A program made the position numbers and the translations under genes. The notes under the pieces are model-generated. The model saw only the letters and a program-made list of their open reading frames with translations, had not been told where the DNA came from and made no database searches. Source: Gallibacter intestinalis (lineage in GTDB: Bacteria > Bacillota > Clostridia > Peptostreptococcales > Anaerovoracaceae). Taken from it: 52,014 nucleotides of DNA. Location of the stretch: assembly GCF_014982745.1 (NCBI RefSeq), contig NZ_JADCKA010000011.1:1-52014 (forward strand). The letters run 5' to 3'. Positions 23,303-34,654 of the stretch are shown here, piece by piece. Positions within the stretch are counted from its first letter, which is position 1. Each line of letters starts with the position of its first letter.

Positions 23303-23777
23303 TTTTCTTTTCCTCCATAGCATTCAAAACATTATCGGGAACAAGTCCTTTAAGATCACCGCCTAAAGTGTGAACTTCTTTGGCCATGCTCGAACTGATA
23401 AACGAAAATCTAGGGTCTGTCATCAAAAATACCGTTTCCACTTTTTCCTGATAAAGCACAGCATTCATCTGAGCCATATTGATTTCGTTATCAAAATCAG
23501 ACACACCTCTAAGCCCTCTGACAACCATGTTAAAACCGTTTCTATTTACATAGTCAGCCAAAAGACCTTCAAAGGCATCGACTTTAACATTAGGTACATC
23601 CTTAATGGCTTCCTTTATCATTTCAACTCTTTCATCCGACGTGAAGTATGGTGTCTTCTGAGGATTGCTGATAACGCCCACCACCAGTTCATCACATAGC
23701 TTTGCCGCTCGCCTTATAAGATTTGCGTGTCCGCATGTAAGCGGATCAAACGAGCCTGCATATAATGCTTTTCTCAT
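23286..23777 (-). CDS. coaD: phosphopantetheine adenylyltransferase
   Basis: This 163-residue enzyme joins 4'-phosphopantetheine with ATP to give dephospho-CoA, the fourth step of CoA synthesis. It has AGSFDPLTCGHANLI (the T/HxGH nucleotide-binding motif), VVRGLRGVSDFDNE and the C-terminal ISSSMAKEV signature. It lies between rsmD and the coiled-coil gene, the usual Firmicutes order. Confidence 0.96.
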   Translation of the reverse strand: MRKALYAGSFDPLTCGHANLIRRAAKLCDELVVGVISNPQKTPYFTSDERVEMIKEAIKDVPNVKVDAFEGLLADYVNRNGFNMVVRGLRGVSDFDNEINMAQMNAVLYQEKVETVFLMTDPRFSFISSSMAKEVHTLGGDLKGLVPDNVLNAMEEKKNDENR

Positions 23778-23815
23778 AAATGATGCTCCTTAAAAAATAA
23801 ATTCGTAATATTATA

Positions 23816-24352
23816 TCATATGTAAAGAGACAATACAATTCTACCGTATTTTTTCTCTTTATACATGGTAAATTTACCGATAGTTTCAGGCATTTTATCG
23901 TCCTTATGATGTTCAACAACAATTACTCCGTCTTTAGCTAGCAAATCTCTATTTTCTATTTCCTTAATTGCTTCTATTTCCAGACCGTTGCCGTATGGAG
24001 GATCGAGAAGAAAGATATCTACCTTTTCTTTGATTCTACCAAGAGCATTCAAGTAATCACCATGAATAATCACGCTCATATTTTCAGCTTCACATTTTTT
24101 TACATTAGCTTTTACAAGTTTTATGCTTGAAGAAGCTGCATCTGCAAAATAACATCTTTTAGCTCCTCTGGAAAGTGCTTCAATGCCAAGACTCCCAGTG
24201 CCTGCAAAGAGATCACAGACTACCGCATCCCCTGTCTCATTCATCAGTATTGAAAACAAAGCTTCCTTAACCTTGTCAGATGTCGGTCTAACTCTGTCAT
24301 CAAAGGGTGTTTCAAGTTTTCTTCCCTTAAAGTCTCCAGCTATGACTCTCAT
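23816..24352 (-). CDS. rsmD: 16S rRNA (guanine966-N2)-methyltransferase
   Basis: This 178-residue RsmD has the N-terminal RVIAGDFKGRKLETP and RPTSDKVKEALF, the SAM-binding LFAGTGSLGIEALSRGA and the catalytic DPPYG. It methylates G966 of 16S rRNA. It follows recG by 25 bp and precedes coaD, a common arrangement. Confidence 0.95.
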   Translation of the reverse strand: MRVIAGDFKGRKLETPFDDRVRPTSDKVKEALFSILMNETGDAVVCDLFAGTGSLGIEALSRGAKRCYFADAASSSIKLVKANVKKCEAENMSVIIHGDYLNALGRIKEKVDIFLLDPPYGNGLEIEAIKEIENRDLLAKDGVIVVEHHKDDKMPETIGKFTMYKEKKYGRIVLSLYI

Positions 24353-24377
24353 GTCCTACATAACTCCTTCATTATTA

Positions 24378-26381
24378 CTAAAGTCCGATGGAAAAATTCC
24401 CATCGAACATCTTTACCACTTTATAATTAACTATCTTTCCTGTTTTGCCTGCAAATTCCCTTGCATCCCTTTGTGCTGCTTCAAGAATATCCACATGCTT
24501 TACAGCATCAACGATACATTCATCGGGAAGACCATGCTGCCTTACACCAAAGATTTCTCCCGGACCTCTCAGTTCTAAATCCTTTTCGGAAATGTAGAAT
24601 CCGTCGCTGCTGCTGCACATTATTTTCATGCGCTTTTTAGCAACATCTCCTGTGCCTTTATTTATCAAATAACAATAGGACTGATGCTTTCCTCTGCCCA
24701 CTCTGCCTCTAAGCTGATGAAGCTGGGCAAGACCAAATCTTTCGGCATTTTCAATGACCATCACCGTAGAATTAGGTACATCTATTCCCACCTCGATTAC
24801 AGAGGTTGCTATGAGAAGATCAATTTTTCCCTTTGAAAAATTCTCCATAACACTATCCTTCTCACTCTGCTTCATTGCGCCATGAACAATTGCCATTGAC
24901 ACAGAATCACCGTAGAGTTTCTTCAGCTCACCATACAAAGTTTCCGTTGAGCTTACATTTTCAAGGGATTCACTTTCCTCAATCAAAGGTGTAACGACAT
25001 AGGCCTGTCTTCCTTTTGCAAATTCCTTTTTAAGAGAAAGATACATCTCTGCTCTTTGTTCTTCCTTTATCTCCTTTGTTACTATTTCCTGTCTTCCTGC
25101 TGGAAGAGCATCTATTACAGACATTGACAGTTCACCGTACAATATCACAGCTAAAGTCCTTGGGATAGGAGTTGCCGTCATTACAAGTATATGTGGCGAC
25201 TCGCCCTTTTCGCCTAGCTTAATACGCTGATTAACGCCAAATCTATGCTGTTCGTCTGTTATAACCAGACCTAAATTATTATAAATCACATCATCCACTA
25301 TTAATGCATGTGTTCCTATGACTATCTGACAGCTGCCTTCTCTTATTTCACTTAAAGTTTCTCTTCTTTCAGCAGCCTTCATGCCTCCAGTGAGAAGTCT
25401 TACACTTACTCCTGCCTTTTTAAATACGGGAGCAAGGGATTCAAAATGTTGCTTAGCCAAAATCTCCGTCGGCGCCATCAAAACTGCCTGATAGCCGCTT
25501 TTTACTGCCTTATACATGGCAGCGGCTGCCACCGCAGTCTTACCTGAACCAACATCACCTTGCACCAGCCTGTTCATACTTATTCCAGACTCCATGTCCT
25601 CTTCAATATCCCTTAAGACCTTTTTCTGTGCATCAGTAAGCTCAAAGGGCAGAAGATCTGTATATCCATTTGCAGAGGCCTCCATCACGATACCATCCCT
25701 TTGGGGATTTTTCATCATTTCCATGCCAAGCTGCATTATAAACAGCTCTTCATAGATCTTTCTATACATGGCAGCTTTAAAATGTTCTCTGTTCTTTGGG
25801 AAATGAATATTTTCAAACACAAAGTCCGGAGGACACAAGCCGTTTCTTTTTACAATCTCTTCAGGCAAGTACTCTTCTGTTTTCAGCTGAGAAAGAAGTG
25901 TTTTTACATTCTTTCTCATTTCGCTTTGAGATATGCCTTTTACGGTTCTGTATACCGGCAATATTTCCTTTTTTACGACATTTTCATCCATAATAATCGG
26001 ATTGACCATATTACGTCTACCGTTAAAGGTGCCAACTCTGCCGTATAAATAATATTTTTTACCGATTTTTACAGTTTTTTGAAGGTATGGACTGTTAAAG
26101 AACACAACTTCCATTTTATCACTACCATCTTTAAAGAGAATACGAAGAGTGCTTTTAGGTCCTCTCTTCCTGTCAGGTGTCAAAAGCACAGCCTCTCCGC
26201 ATGTCAGAGCCTTTTCTCCATCCATTAGCTGATCTAAAGCCTTCGGATTTCTGTAATCCACATAAGAGTCCGGAAAATAATTTAAAAGATCTTCCGTTGT
26301 CCTTATGCCCATTTTCTCGTACATGACTGTCTTTTTAGGGCCAACGCCCTTTAAGGTATCAATCTTCATAGATTTTTTCAA
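24378..26381 (-). CDS. recG: ATP-dependent DNA helicase RecG
   Basis: This 667-residue RecG remodels stalled replication forks and branch-migrates Holliday junctions. An OB-fold wedge domain occupies the first ~250 residues. Helicase motif I is VQGDVGSGKTAVA, motif II is DEQH, motif III is TATPIPRT, and motif VI is QLRGRVGRG. It overlaps the upstream Asp23 gene by 23 bp, so the two are likely co-translated. Confidence 0.96.
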   Translation of the reverse strand: MKKSMKIDTLKGVGPKKTVMYEKMGIRTTEDLLNYFPDSYVDYRNPKALDQLMDGEKALTCGEAVLLTPDRKRGPKSTLRILFKDGSDKMEVVFFNSPYLQKTVKIGKKYYLYGRVGTFNGRRNMVNPIIMDENVVKKEILPVYRTVKGISQSEMRKNVKTLLSQLKTEEYLPEEIVKRNGLCPPDFVFENIHFPKNREHFKAAMYRKIYEELFIMQLGMEMMKNPQRDGIVMEASANGYTDLLPFELTDAQKKVLRDIEEDMESGISMNRLVQGDVGSGKTAVAAAAMYKAVKSGYQAVLMAPTEILAKQHFESLAPVFKKAGVSVRLLTGGMKAAERRETLSEIREGSCQIVIGTHALIVDDVIYNNLGLVITDEQHRFGVNQRIKLGEKGESPHILVMTATPIPRTLAVILYGELSMSVIDALPAGRQEIVTKEIKEEQRAEMYLSLKKEFAKGRQAYVVTPLIEESESLENVSSTETLYGELKKLYGDSVSMAIVHGAMKQSEKDSVMENFSKGKIDLLIATSVIEVGIDVPNSTVMVIENAERFGLAQLHQLRGRVGRGKHQSYCYLINKGTGDVAKKRMKIMCSSSDGFYISEKDLELRGPGEIFGVRQHGLPDECIVDAVKHVDILEAAQRDAREFAGKTGKIVNYKVVKMFDGNFSIGL

Positions 26382-26769
26382 CCTCTATATTTCTTCTTGC
26401 AAATTTCTTTGAAACTACACCTGTAATTATCAATGTAATCCTTGCAGGATTTGAGCCTGTGGCTGTTTTTATCTGTTTTCTAATGCTTTCGGCTATTTCA
26501 TCGGTTGTCTTTTTAATACTCATACCAAATTTCAAAACGATATGAAGCTTTATATCTAACCTTCCGTCATCATCGGTATCAATCTGAATATTAGCAGCCG
26601 AAGAACCGCCAACGGATTTGTACAACTTCGGTACCGATCGTCCGCGACTGTTAGTGATATCTATTTTGCCATTATATTTTTTAATTTCTTCAATGATTAT
26701 ATCCGATATAACGCTGTCTAAAACTCTTATTGTTCCATAATCATTGCTTTCTTTATATATGCTGCTCAC
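26359..26769 (-). CDS. Asp23/Gls24 family protein
   Basis: This 136-residue protein has the Asp23/Gls24 fold (DUF322): alternating strands such as DGRLDIKLHIVLKFGMSI and a C-terminal I-ITGVVS segment. Start is GTG 26767-26769 after GGGAG. Members can associate with the membrane and respond to envelope stress, but the paralogue next to recG (YloU-like in Bacillus) has no firm function. There is an overlap with recG of 23 bp. Confidence 0.82.
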   Translation of the reverse strand: MSSIYKESNDYGTIRVLDSVISDIIIEEIKKYNGKIDITNSRGRSVPKLYKSVGGSSAANIQIDTDDDGRLDIKLHIVLKFGMSIKKTTDEIAESIRKQIKTATGSNPARITLIITGVVSKKFARRNIEVEKIYED

Positions 26770-26800
26770 TGGCGTCTCCCAAAAAATTCTTATAAGAAAA

Positions 26801-26826
26801 AATTCTGCACCTTAGTGCAGAATTTC
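26801..26826 (-). terminator. rpmB terminator region hairpin
   Basis: Perfect 11-bp arms AAATTCTGCAC (26801-26811) and GTGCAGAATTT (26816-26826), loop CTTA, with TTTTTT following on the minus strand. It lies 14 bp after the rpmB stop. Confidence 0.85.
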
Positions 26827-26839
26827 AAAATCAAATCAA

Positions 26840-27031
26840 TTAGTTGGCACGGTTAACTTTGTTTGATCTAATGCAGCTTGTGCATACATTAGCCTTTCTA
26901 ACTCTGCCGTTTTCTTCAATCCTTACTGTCTGGATGTTAGCGTTCCATTTTCTCTTGGTATGTCTGTTGGAATGGGATACGCTATTTCCCGAAACCTGAC
27001 CTTTACCGCAAATTTCGCATTTTCTTGACAT
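26840..27031 (-). CDS. rpmB: 50S ribosomal protein L28
   Basis: This 63-residue protein begins MSRKCEICGKGQVSGNSVSH and has a CxxC pair at each end (CEIC and CTSC), the zinc-binding form of L28. The ATG at 27029-27031 has GGAGG 8 bases upstream; an in-frame GTG at 27040 overlaps that site and is rejected. A single gene with its own terminator. Confidence 0.97.
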   Translation of the reverse strand: MSRKCEICGKGQVSGNSVSHSNRHTKRKWNANIQTVRIEENGRVRKANVCTSCIRSNKVNRAN

Positions 27032-27101
27032 TTGCCGCACCTCCTTTTCTTTGCTATCTCAAGCTTAAAAGCATTATTTCAATCGAACAGATGTTATTGT
27101 A

Positions 27102-27611
27102 TCATACCATATACTCATTTGCAAGAATTATTTTACCCGCTTTAATACTTGCTGCAGAGTCTATAATACGCTGATTTGAGCTTCCTCTGAACTTAAGGGA
27201 AATATCCTTTTTGTCATTGTCAAAGGGACCATCGATTACAAGCCAAGCCTCCTTTAAAAGCTCATGTATATTCTTATCCTCAGACTCGAGAAGCTCCTCA
27301 TAAAGATAACCTGTAAATATTACAATATCTATCCCTTTTTCCTTAAGAATCTTTGCCAGTTCTAAAAAGCCTTCCGCCTGACAAAATGGCTCTCCTCCGC
27401 TAAAGGTAACCCCTTTAATCATTGGATTTTCCATAACCTTTTTAGCAATCTTATCCACCTCAACATCAGTACCTCCGTCAAAATCCCAGGTCTGGGGATT
27501 GTGGCACTTAAAACAGCCATGGGGACACCCTTGGGCAAATACGGTAAATCGTATACCTGGCCCGTCAGTTATAGATTCTCTTATTATTCCGGCAAGTCTC
27601 AGAGAACTCAT
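27102..27611 (-). CDS. nrdG: anaerobic ribonucleotide reductase activating enzyme
   Basis: This 169-residue radical-SAM enzyme installs the glycyl radical on NrdD. The cluster motif is C-x3-C-x2-C in CPHGCFKCHNPQTW, followed by GGTD and the SAM-binding GGEPF. It overlaps the nrdD stop codon by 4 bp (ATGA), so expression is coupled. Confidence 0.96.
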   Translation of the reverse strand: MSSLRLAGIIRESITDGPGIRFTVFAQGCPHGCFKCHNPQTWDFDGGTDVEVDKIAKKVMENPMIKGVTFSGGEPFCQAEGFLELAKILKEKGIDIVIFTGYLYEELLESEDKNIHELLKEAWLVIDGPFDNDKKDISLKFRGSSNQRIIDSAASIKAGKIILANEYMV

Positions 27612-29863
27612 GGAAGTATCCTCTCTATTCTTTCAAAGCCGATATCTTCCCCTTCCTTTCTTCCGCAGCATGGACATTCATTATCTATTATGCCCGTATA
27701 GCCACACACAGGGTCTCTATCCACCGGATGGTTAACAGAACCATAACCTATGCCCGTTTCCTTCATCCATCTAACAATCTGTTCTATGGATGCTGGGTTC
27801 TTTGCAGGGTCGCCATCCAGCTCCACATAGGATATATGACCGGCATTTGTCAATGCATGATAAGGTGCTTCGATTTTTATCTTATCATAGGCACCTATTG
27901 GATAATATACAGGTACATGGAATGAATTTGTATAGTACTCTCTGTCGGTAACTCCTTCTATAATTCCATATCTCTTCTGGTCAATTCTTACAAACCTTCC
28001 CGATAATCCTTCTGCAGGGGTTGCAAGAAGTGAATAGTTCAAGCCTGTTTTAGCCGCTTCCTCATCCATTCTTTTTCTCATGTAACCGATAATTTCAAGT
28101 CCGAGATTTTGAGCTTCCTTACTTTCTCCGTGATGCACACCGATAAGCGCTTTAAGAGTTTCTGCAAGACCAATAAATCCCACTGAAAGAGTTCCGTGCT
28201 TTAGAACTTCCGCAATTTCATCGTCATATTTCAGCTTATCGGAATCTAGCCATATGCCCTGTCCCATAAGGAATGGGAAGTTTTTAACTCTCTTTTTGCA
28301 CTGTATTTTAAATCTAGCATTTAACTGATCTATGCAAAGGTCCAGTTTTCTATCCAGCTCCTCAAAGAATAAATCCAGATTGCCGTGTGCTTTTATGGCA
28401 ATTCTCGGAAGATTTATGGAAGTAAAGCTCAGATTACCTCTTCCTCCTACTATCTGTCTGTCAGGATCATATACATTTCCTATAACCCTTGTCCTGCATC
28501 CCATATATGCAATTTCAGTATCCGGATCGCCCTCCTTATAATACTGGAGGTTATAAGGCGCATCAATAAACGAAAAATTAGGGAAAAGTCTCTTAGCAGT
28601 AACTTTACATGCCAGCTTAAATAAATCGTAATTAGGATCTCCCTCGTTGTAATTGATACCTTCCTTGATCTTGAATATATGAATCGGAAAGATTGGTGTT
28701 TCCCCGTTGCCAAGACCTGCTTCTGTTGCAAGCAACAGCTGCTGCATAACAAGTCTTCCCTCAGGAGAAGTATCTGTACCGTAGTTTATTGACGAAAACG
28801 GAATCTGTGCACCTGCTCTGCTGTGCATTGTATTTAAGTTATGTACAAAGGCTTCCATTGCCTGATATACAGAGCGAACGATTTCCTTATCTGCGTAGGC
28901 AAAGGCTTTTTCTTGATAGCCTTTCAACTCTGCTTCTGATTTTTCAGGAAGCAGCTTTTTGAGAAATTCCAATTCCTCATCCTGATAACCATTGTCCTTT
29001 GCCATTATCGGATAAATATCTTTTTCGGCTAAAAGTTCTTTTCCAAAGTTCTTTACCTTTTCGGCGTTGTCAAAGGTATCGGTCTCTATATCAATAATCT
29101 TGCCTAAATCAGCCCAGTAAAGCTTTCTGTATGTCTTTTTTACGCCGTCTGCCATAGCGTAATCAAAATACGGAATGGACTGACCGCCGTGCTGGTCATT
29201 CTGATTGGACTGGATAGCTATACATGCAAGAGCAGAATATGAGGCAATATCTCCTGGTTCTCTTAAAAATCCATGTCCTGTGCTGAATCCGTCCTTAAAA
29301 AGCTTTCTTAAATCTATTTGGCAACATGTAGTTGTTAGAGTATAAAAATCCAGATCGTGTATATGAATATCACCTTCAATATGAGCCTGACTGTGTTCAG
29401 GGCTTAAAACAAACATTTCGTAAAACTGCTTTGCACCTTCAGAGCCGTACTTAAGCATTGTGCCCATTGCTGTATCACCGTCGATGTTAGCGTTTTCTCT
29501 CTTAATGTCGTTTTCAGCAGCATCTTTAAAAGTCAGGTCTTCGTATATTTTCATGAGCTTCATGTTCATGTCCCTAACACGGGTACGTTCAGCTCTGTAA
29601 AGAATATACTCCTTAGCCGTTCTAGCATGACCATTTTCTATGAGAATCTTTTCTACGGCATCCTGGATTTCTTCTACAGTAGGCATATCATTGTTTTTCT
29701 GTTCTAAAAGATAATGCTCCACCTGTGAGGCCAGCTCATCTGCCATTTCCTTATCGCTTCCACCTAAAACCTGGGCAGCTTTGAAAATAGCACTGGATAT
29801 CTTATCAATATCGAAATCTACTGTCCTTCCGTCTCTCTTAATTATTTTTTTAATCTGATCCAT
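27608..29863 (-). CDS. nrdD: anaerobic ribonucleoside-triphosphate reductase
   Basis: This 751-residue class III reductase makes deoxyribonucleotides without oxygen. An ATP-cone allosteric domain fills the first ~95 residues (IKKIIKRDGRTVDFDIDKIS). The C-terminus has the glycyl-radical site in RDPVCGYTG and a zinc-binding set of cysteines including CPCC. It is transcribed with nrdG from the promoter at 29952-29979, which is overlapped by NrdR-like boxes. It implies DNA synthesis under strict anaerobiosis. Confidence 0.97.
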   Translation of the reverse strand: MDQIKKIIKRDGRTVDFDIDKISSAIFKAAQVLGGSDKEMADELASQVEHYLLEQKNNDMPTVEEIQDAVEKILIENGHARTAKEYILYRAERTRVRDMNMKLMKIYEDLTFKDAAENDIKRENANIDGDTAMGTMLKYGSEGAKQFYEMFVLSPEHSQAHIEGDIHIHDLDFYTLTTTCCQIDLRKLFKDGFSTGHGFLREPGDIASYSALACIAIQSNQNDQHGGQSIPYFDYAMADGVKKTYRKLYWADLGKIIDIETDTFDNAEKVKNFGKELLAEKDIYPIMAKDNGYQDEELEFLKKLLPEKSEAELKGYQEKAFAYADKEIVRSVYQAMEAFVHNLNTMHSRAGAQIPFSSINYGTDTSPEGRLVMQQLLLATEAGLGNGETPIFPIHIFKIKEGINYNEGDPNYDLFKLACKVTAKRLFPNFSFIDAPYNLQYYKEGDPDTEIAYMGCRTRVIGNVYDPDRQIVGGRGNLSFTSINLPRIAIKAHGNLDLFFEELDRKLDLCIDQLNARFKIQCKKRVKNFPFLMGQGIWLDSDKLKYDDEIAEVLKHGTLSVGFIGLAETLKALIGVHHGESKEAQNLGLEIIGYMRKRMDEEAAKTGLNYSLLATPAEGLSGRFVRIDQKRYGIIEGVTDREYYTNSFHVPVYYPIGAYDKIKIEAPYHALTNAGHISYVELDGDPAKNPASIEQIVRWMKETGIGYGSVNHPVDRDPVCGYTGIIDNECPCCGRKEGEDIGFERIERILP

Positions 29864-29914
29864 AATTACTCCTTGACTACTGTATTTTATAAATAAAATA
29901 ACGCTACCGTATAT

Positions 29915-29961
29915 GCACTACATATAGTAGCATTTATATTGTGCATTACTAATTATAGCGT
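29915..29961. promoter_or_regulatory. paired NrdR-box-like operators
   Basis: Two 16-bp boxes resemble the NrdR consensus ACACTATATATAGTGT: GCACTACATATAGTAG (29915-29930, 12 of 16) and TTACTAATTATAGCGT (29946-29961, 11 of 16). They are separated by 15 bp, the spacing used by NrdR (about three helical turns centre to centre). The second box covers the nrdD -10 element. NrdR represses ribonucleotide reductase genes when (d)ATP is high; nrdR itself is not in the window. Confidence 0.75.
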
Positions 29962-29979
29962 ATATAAAAGCAAAGTCAA
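29952..29979 (-). promoter_or_regulatory. nrdDG promoter
   Basis: On the minus strand TTGACT (29974-29979), a 16-bp spacer and a perfect TATAAT (29952-29957) lie about 90 bp before the nrdD ATG. The -10 falls within the upstream NrdR-like box. Confidence 0.8.
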
Positions 29980-29983
29980 TAGA

Positions 29984-30011
29984 AAAAGAGTGCATATATA
30001 CGCACTCTTTT
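29984..30011 (-). terminator. terminator after the lipoprotein gene
   Basis: Perfect 10-bp arms AAAAGAGTGC (29984-29993) and GCACTCTTTT (30002-30011). On the minus strand the stem ends in a T-run. It closes the long ruvC-to-lipoprotein gene series 28 bp after its last stop codon and just before the nrdD promoter. Confidence 0.8.
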
Positions 30012-30038
30012 AAAACATCTTTATATCTCAAGATTAGA

Positions 30039-31442
30039 TTATTTTGTCTCACATCTTGCTTTCAGATAATCCAAAATATCCATGGCAGTATCACTTTCAT
30101 TTCCTTCTTCAATACCTATAGAAATTACAGAAATACCGTCAAAATCTTCCGCAAGTTCGCTGCAAACAGAAGAAGTAAATGAGTATAAAGCTCCTCTTTC
30201 CGGATGATATGATTCAAAAGCCGTAGCAAAGTCTTCATCCTTCAGAATAGCGTTATCATCCTGCTTCCACAGATTTGTCATATCCTCGCTTTCAACAGCA
30301 AAGCCGGACAGCTGGGCAATAGTATCAAAGGTAGTATCCATTTCTGTCAGAGTATCGCTATCAGTATACCTACCTAACACAGAAACTTTAAATGAGCCTT
30401 CTGTACTTACTCCATATATGGATGATAGTCCCAGCACATCCCCTTCATAATCAGGCTCAGATGTTGCAAACACACCATCTATAAGAGTATAGATAAGGGA
30501 AAGCACATTTGCCGTATCATCATATGAGTATACCAGCGAAGGCATTTCAACAACCTCATATGTAAAGGCAGCGGCTTCTTCGTTATCACCCTTTTTATCT
30601 TCAAATCTAGATTGAGCTTTTTCAAGTCTGCTTTCAAACTTATTTTTGATACTTTCATCTATTACAACAACAGCAGTCGCTGATGTTGAATAATTAAAAG
30701 TGTCACCTGTGCTATTAAAAGAAGCAAGCTCTATATTTTGTGCAGCTGCTCTAGCATCAGATAAGATGTCTCCTATAAATACTATAGGATTAATATGATC
30801 ACTGCTCCTGTCTCCGCTGTTTGCCGCAGTAAGACCGGTTATGCTTATCTTATATGCCAGACTTCCCTGTGGACTACGCTTATCAAGATATTTTGACATA
30901 GTATAGTTTCTGCTTCCCACAGAACCGTCCATCAGACTTGATGACGATGTACGAGTCAAATCTATAACCCTGTCCCCTGAAATTGTTTTACTGTTAAGGC
31001 TTGAAACTCCGATGCTTTCATCAGTCGAATACGGAGAAAGCACCAATGTAATATCTCCATGCTGTGTTGAATTTTTAACTGCAGCAAGTCCCGTTGCCAT
31101 AGCAGCGCAGGAGCCCTCAGCCGTATCCTTTCTAAACTCCACTAAAAATGTATCCTTTGGTGCTTTGCCGTTATTTTCAGTGGCTTTAGAGGTTATCACA
31201 ATATTTGATCCTTTGGCTTTTTTTACGCTAAAGCCCTTTTCCATACAATAATCAAGAAGGCTGTCTGACATCTGAACCTCGTTTTCAGATTCATTCATCA
31301 TAGCTTCAAGCTCTTCCTGATATACCGAAATGTCATTTTGCATATCCTCACTGGATATTTCCTTCGAGCCGCCGCAGCCCGTAAGCATAACAGATGTTAA
31401 GCCAAGAGTAACTGCCAGCAGCATTGTTAATGCTCTTTTCAT
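30039..31442 (-). CDS. lipoprotein of unknown function
   Basis: This 467-residue protein has a clear lipoprotein signal: basic start, hydrophobic segment and lipobox LTGC with cysteine near position 23, then GGSKEISSED. The rest is soluble and alternates strands and helices with many Ser/Thr/Asp, including a repeated theme of STDESIG and VVVIDESIKNKFESRL. I recognise no domain. It overlaps the aquaporin gene by 4 bp (ATGA) and is the last gene before the terminator, so it is co-transcribed with the aquaporin. A membrane-anchored extracellular partner or sensor is possible. Confidence 0.8.
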   Translation of the reverse strand: MKRALTMLLAVTLGLTSVMLTGCGGSKEISSEDMQNDISVYQEELEAMMNESENEVQMSDSLLDYCMEKGFSVKKAKGSNIVITSKATENNGKAPKDTFLVEFRKDTAEGSCAAMATGLAAVKNSTQHGDITLVLSPYSTDESIGVSSLNSKTISGDRVIDLTRTSSSSLMDGSVGSRNYTMSKYLDKRSPQGSLAYKISITGLTAANSGDRSSDHINPIVFIGDILSDARAAAQNIELASFNSTGDTFNYSTSATAVVVIDESIKNKFESRLEKAQSRFEDKKGDNEEAAAFTYEVVEMPSLVYSYDDTANVLSLIYTLIDGVFATSEPDYEGDVLGLSSIYGVSTEGSFKVSVLGRYTDSDTLTEMDTTFDTIAQLSGFAVESEDMTNLWKQDDNAILKDEDFATAFESYHPERGALYSFTSSVCSELAEDFDGISVISIGIEEGNESDTAMDILDYLKARCETK

Positions 31443-32281
31443 TTTTCTCCCTGTTCCGGATTATTGCCAAACTCTCCTAAAGTTCCAGCTTTTTTCCCTT
31501 TCATTTCATCCTTAGCCTTTTTTCTAGCTTCTTTAGCAGCCATTTTTTCGGCTTTAGCGGCTTCCTTTTCTTCCTTAGTTTTACTCAGCTTTTCCCCTTT
31601 AATAACTGATTTATATACAACCGCAGCTAAAGCTGCAGCAACTACCGGCACTATTATAAATATCGGCGCCTGCTCAATGGCATCACCTAGGGCGTAGATT
31701 GCTGGTGCAAGGCTTCTTGCAGGGTTAGCTCCTCCGCCGTTATATGGTATGCCGAACAGATATATTGCTGTAAGTGCCGCACCTATAACAGCTCCTCTTC
31801 CTGCAGCAGTTTTTGCGCTATCCTTTGCATTCATAAATGCAAGCACATATATAAATGAAATCACAAATTCAACCGCTATTACAGGTCCAATGCTCAGATA
31901 AAGAGGACTTAAGGAATCATATCCTGTCTGTCCCAAAGTTGAAGTCTGACCAGTCATCAGCCATATACCTCCGATGGCAATTGCCGCTCCCAAAAACTGA
32001 GCTACGATATAACCGATGAATTTACTTACTTTCTCAAATCCTCCATCGATTAAAACAGCCACGGAAACTGCTGGATTCAGATGAGCACCGGATACCTTTT
32101 CAAATATACAATACATCATCGCCATGGTGATACCGAATGCTACTGCAGATATCATAGTTGTTATTCCCAGCGGAAGCATAAAGCCCATGGCTCCCACAAG
32201 GAAATTGGCAGCTACCATACTACCACAGCCAAACAGTACTAGAATAAAGGTACCTATAAATTCTGATATGTACGCTTTCAT
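31439..32281 (-). CDS. MIP-family aquaporin, AqpZ-like, with charged C-terminal tail
   Basis: This channel of about 280 residues has six membrane segments and the two pore motifs SGAHLNPAVS and GGGANPARSLAP. Serine, not aspartate, after the second NPAR favours a water-type (AqpZ) pore over a glycerol facilitator. The ATG at 32279-32281 has GGAGG 4 bases upstream, so an upstream ATG at 32311 is rejected. After the last helix comes an unusual tail of about 55 residues rich in Lys, Glu and Ala (KEEKEAAKAEKMAAKEARKK). It is embedded in the ruv/que series and coupled to the downstream lipoprotein gene. Confidence 0.88.
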   Translation of the reverse strand: MKAYISEFIGTFILVLFGCGSMVAANFLVGAMGFMLPLGITTMISAVAFGITMAMMYCIFEKVSGAHLNPAVSVAVLIDGGFEKVSKFIGYIVAQFLGAAIAIGGIWLMTGQTSTLGQTGYDSLSPLYLSIGPVIAVEFVISFIYVLAFMNAKDSAKTAAGRGAVIGAALTAIYLFGIPYNGGGANPARSLAPAIYALGDAIEQAPIFIIVPVVAAALAAVVYKSVIKGEKLSKTKEEKEAAKAEKMAAKEARKKAKDEMKGKKAGTLGEFGNNPEQGEK

Positions 32282-32319
32282 TGTTCCTCCTTTTTCTTTC
32301 TTAAACAGCATTTATATAA

Positions 32320-34627
<2,308 letters not shown>

Positions 34628-34654
34628 TCAGTCTTAAAAAAATCTTAAATTAAG

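Noticed and set aside
27032-27040. GTG start for rpmB giving three extra residues
   Set aside because: The GTG overlaps the GGAGG ribosome-binding site, and L28 normally starts at the MSRKC methionine.
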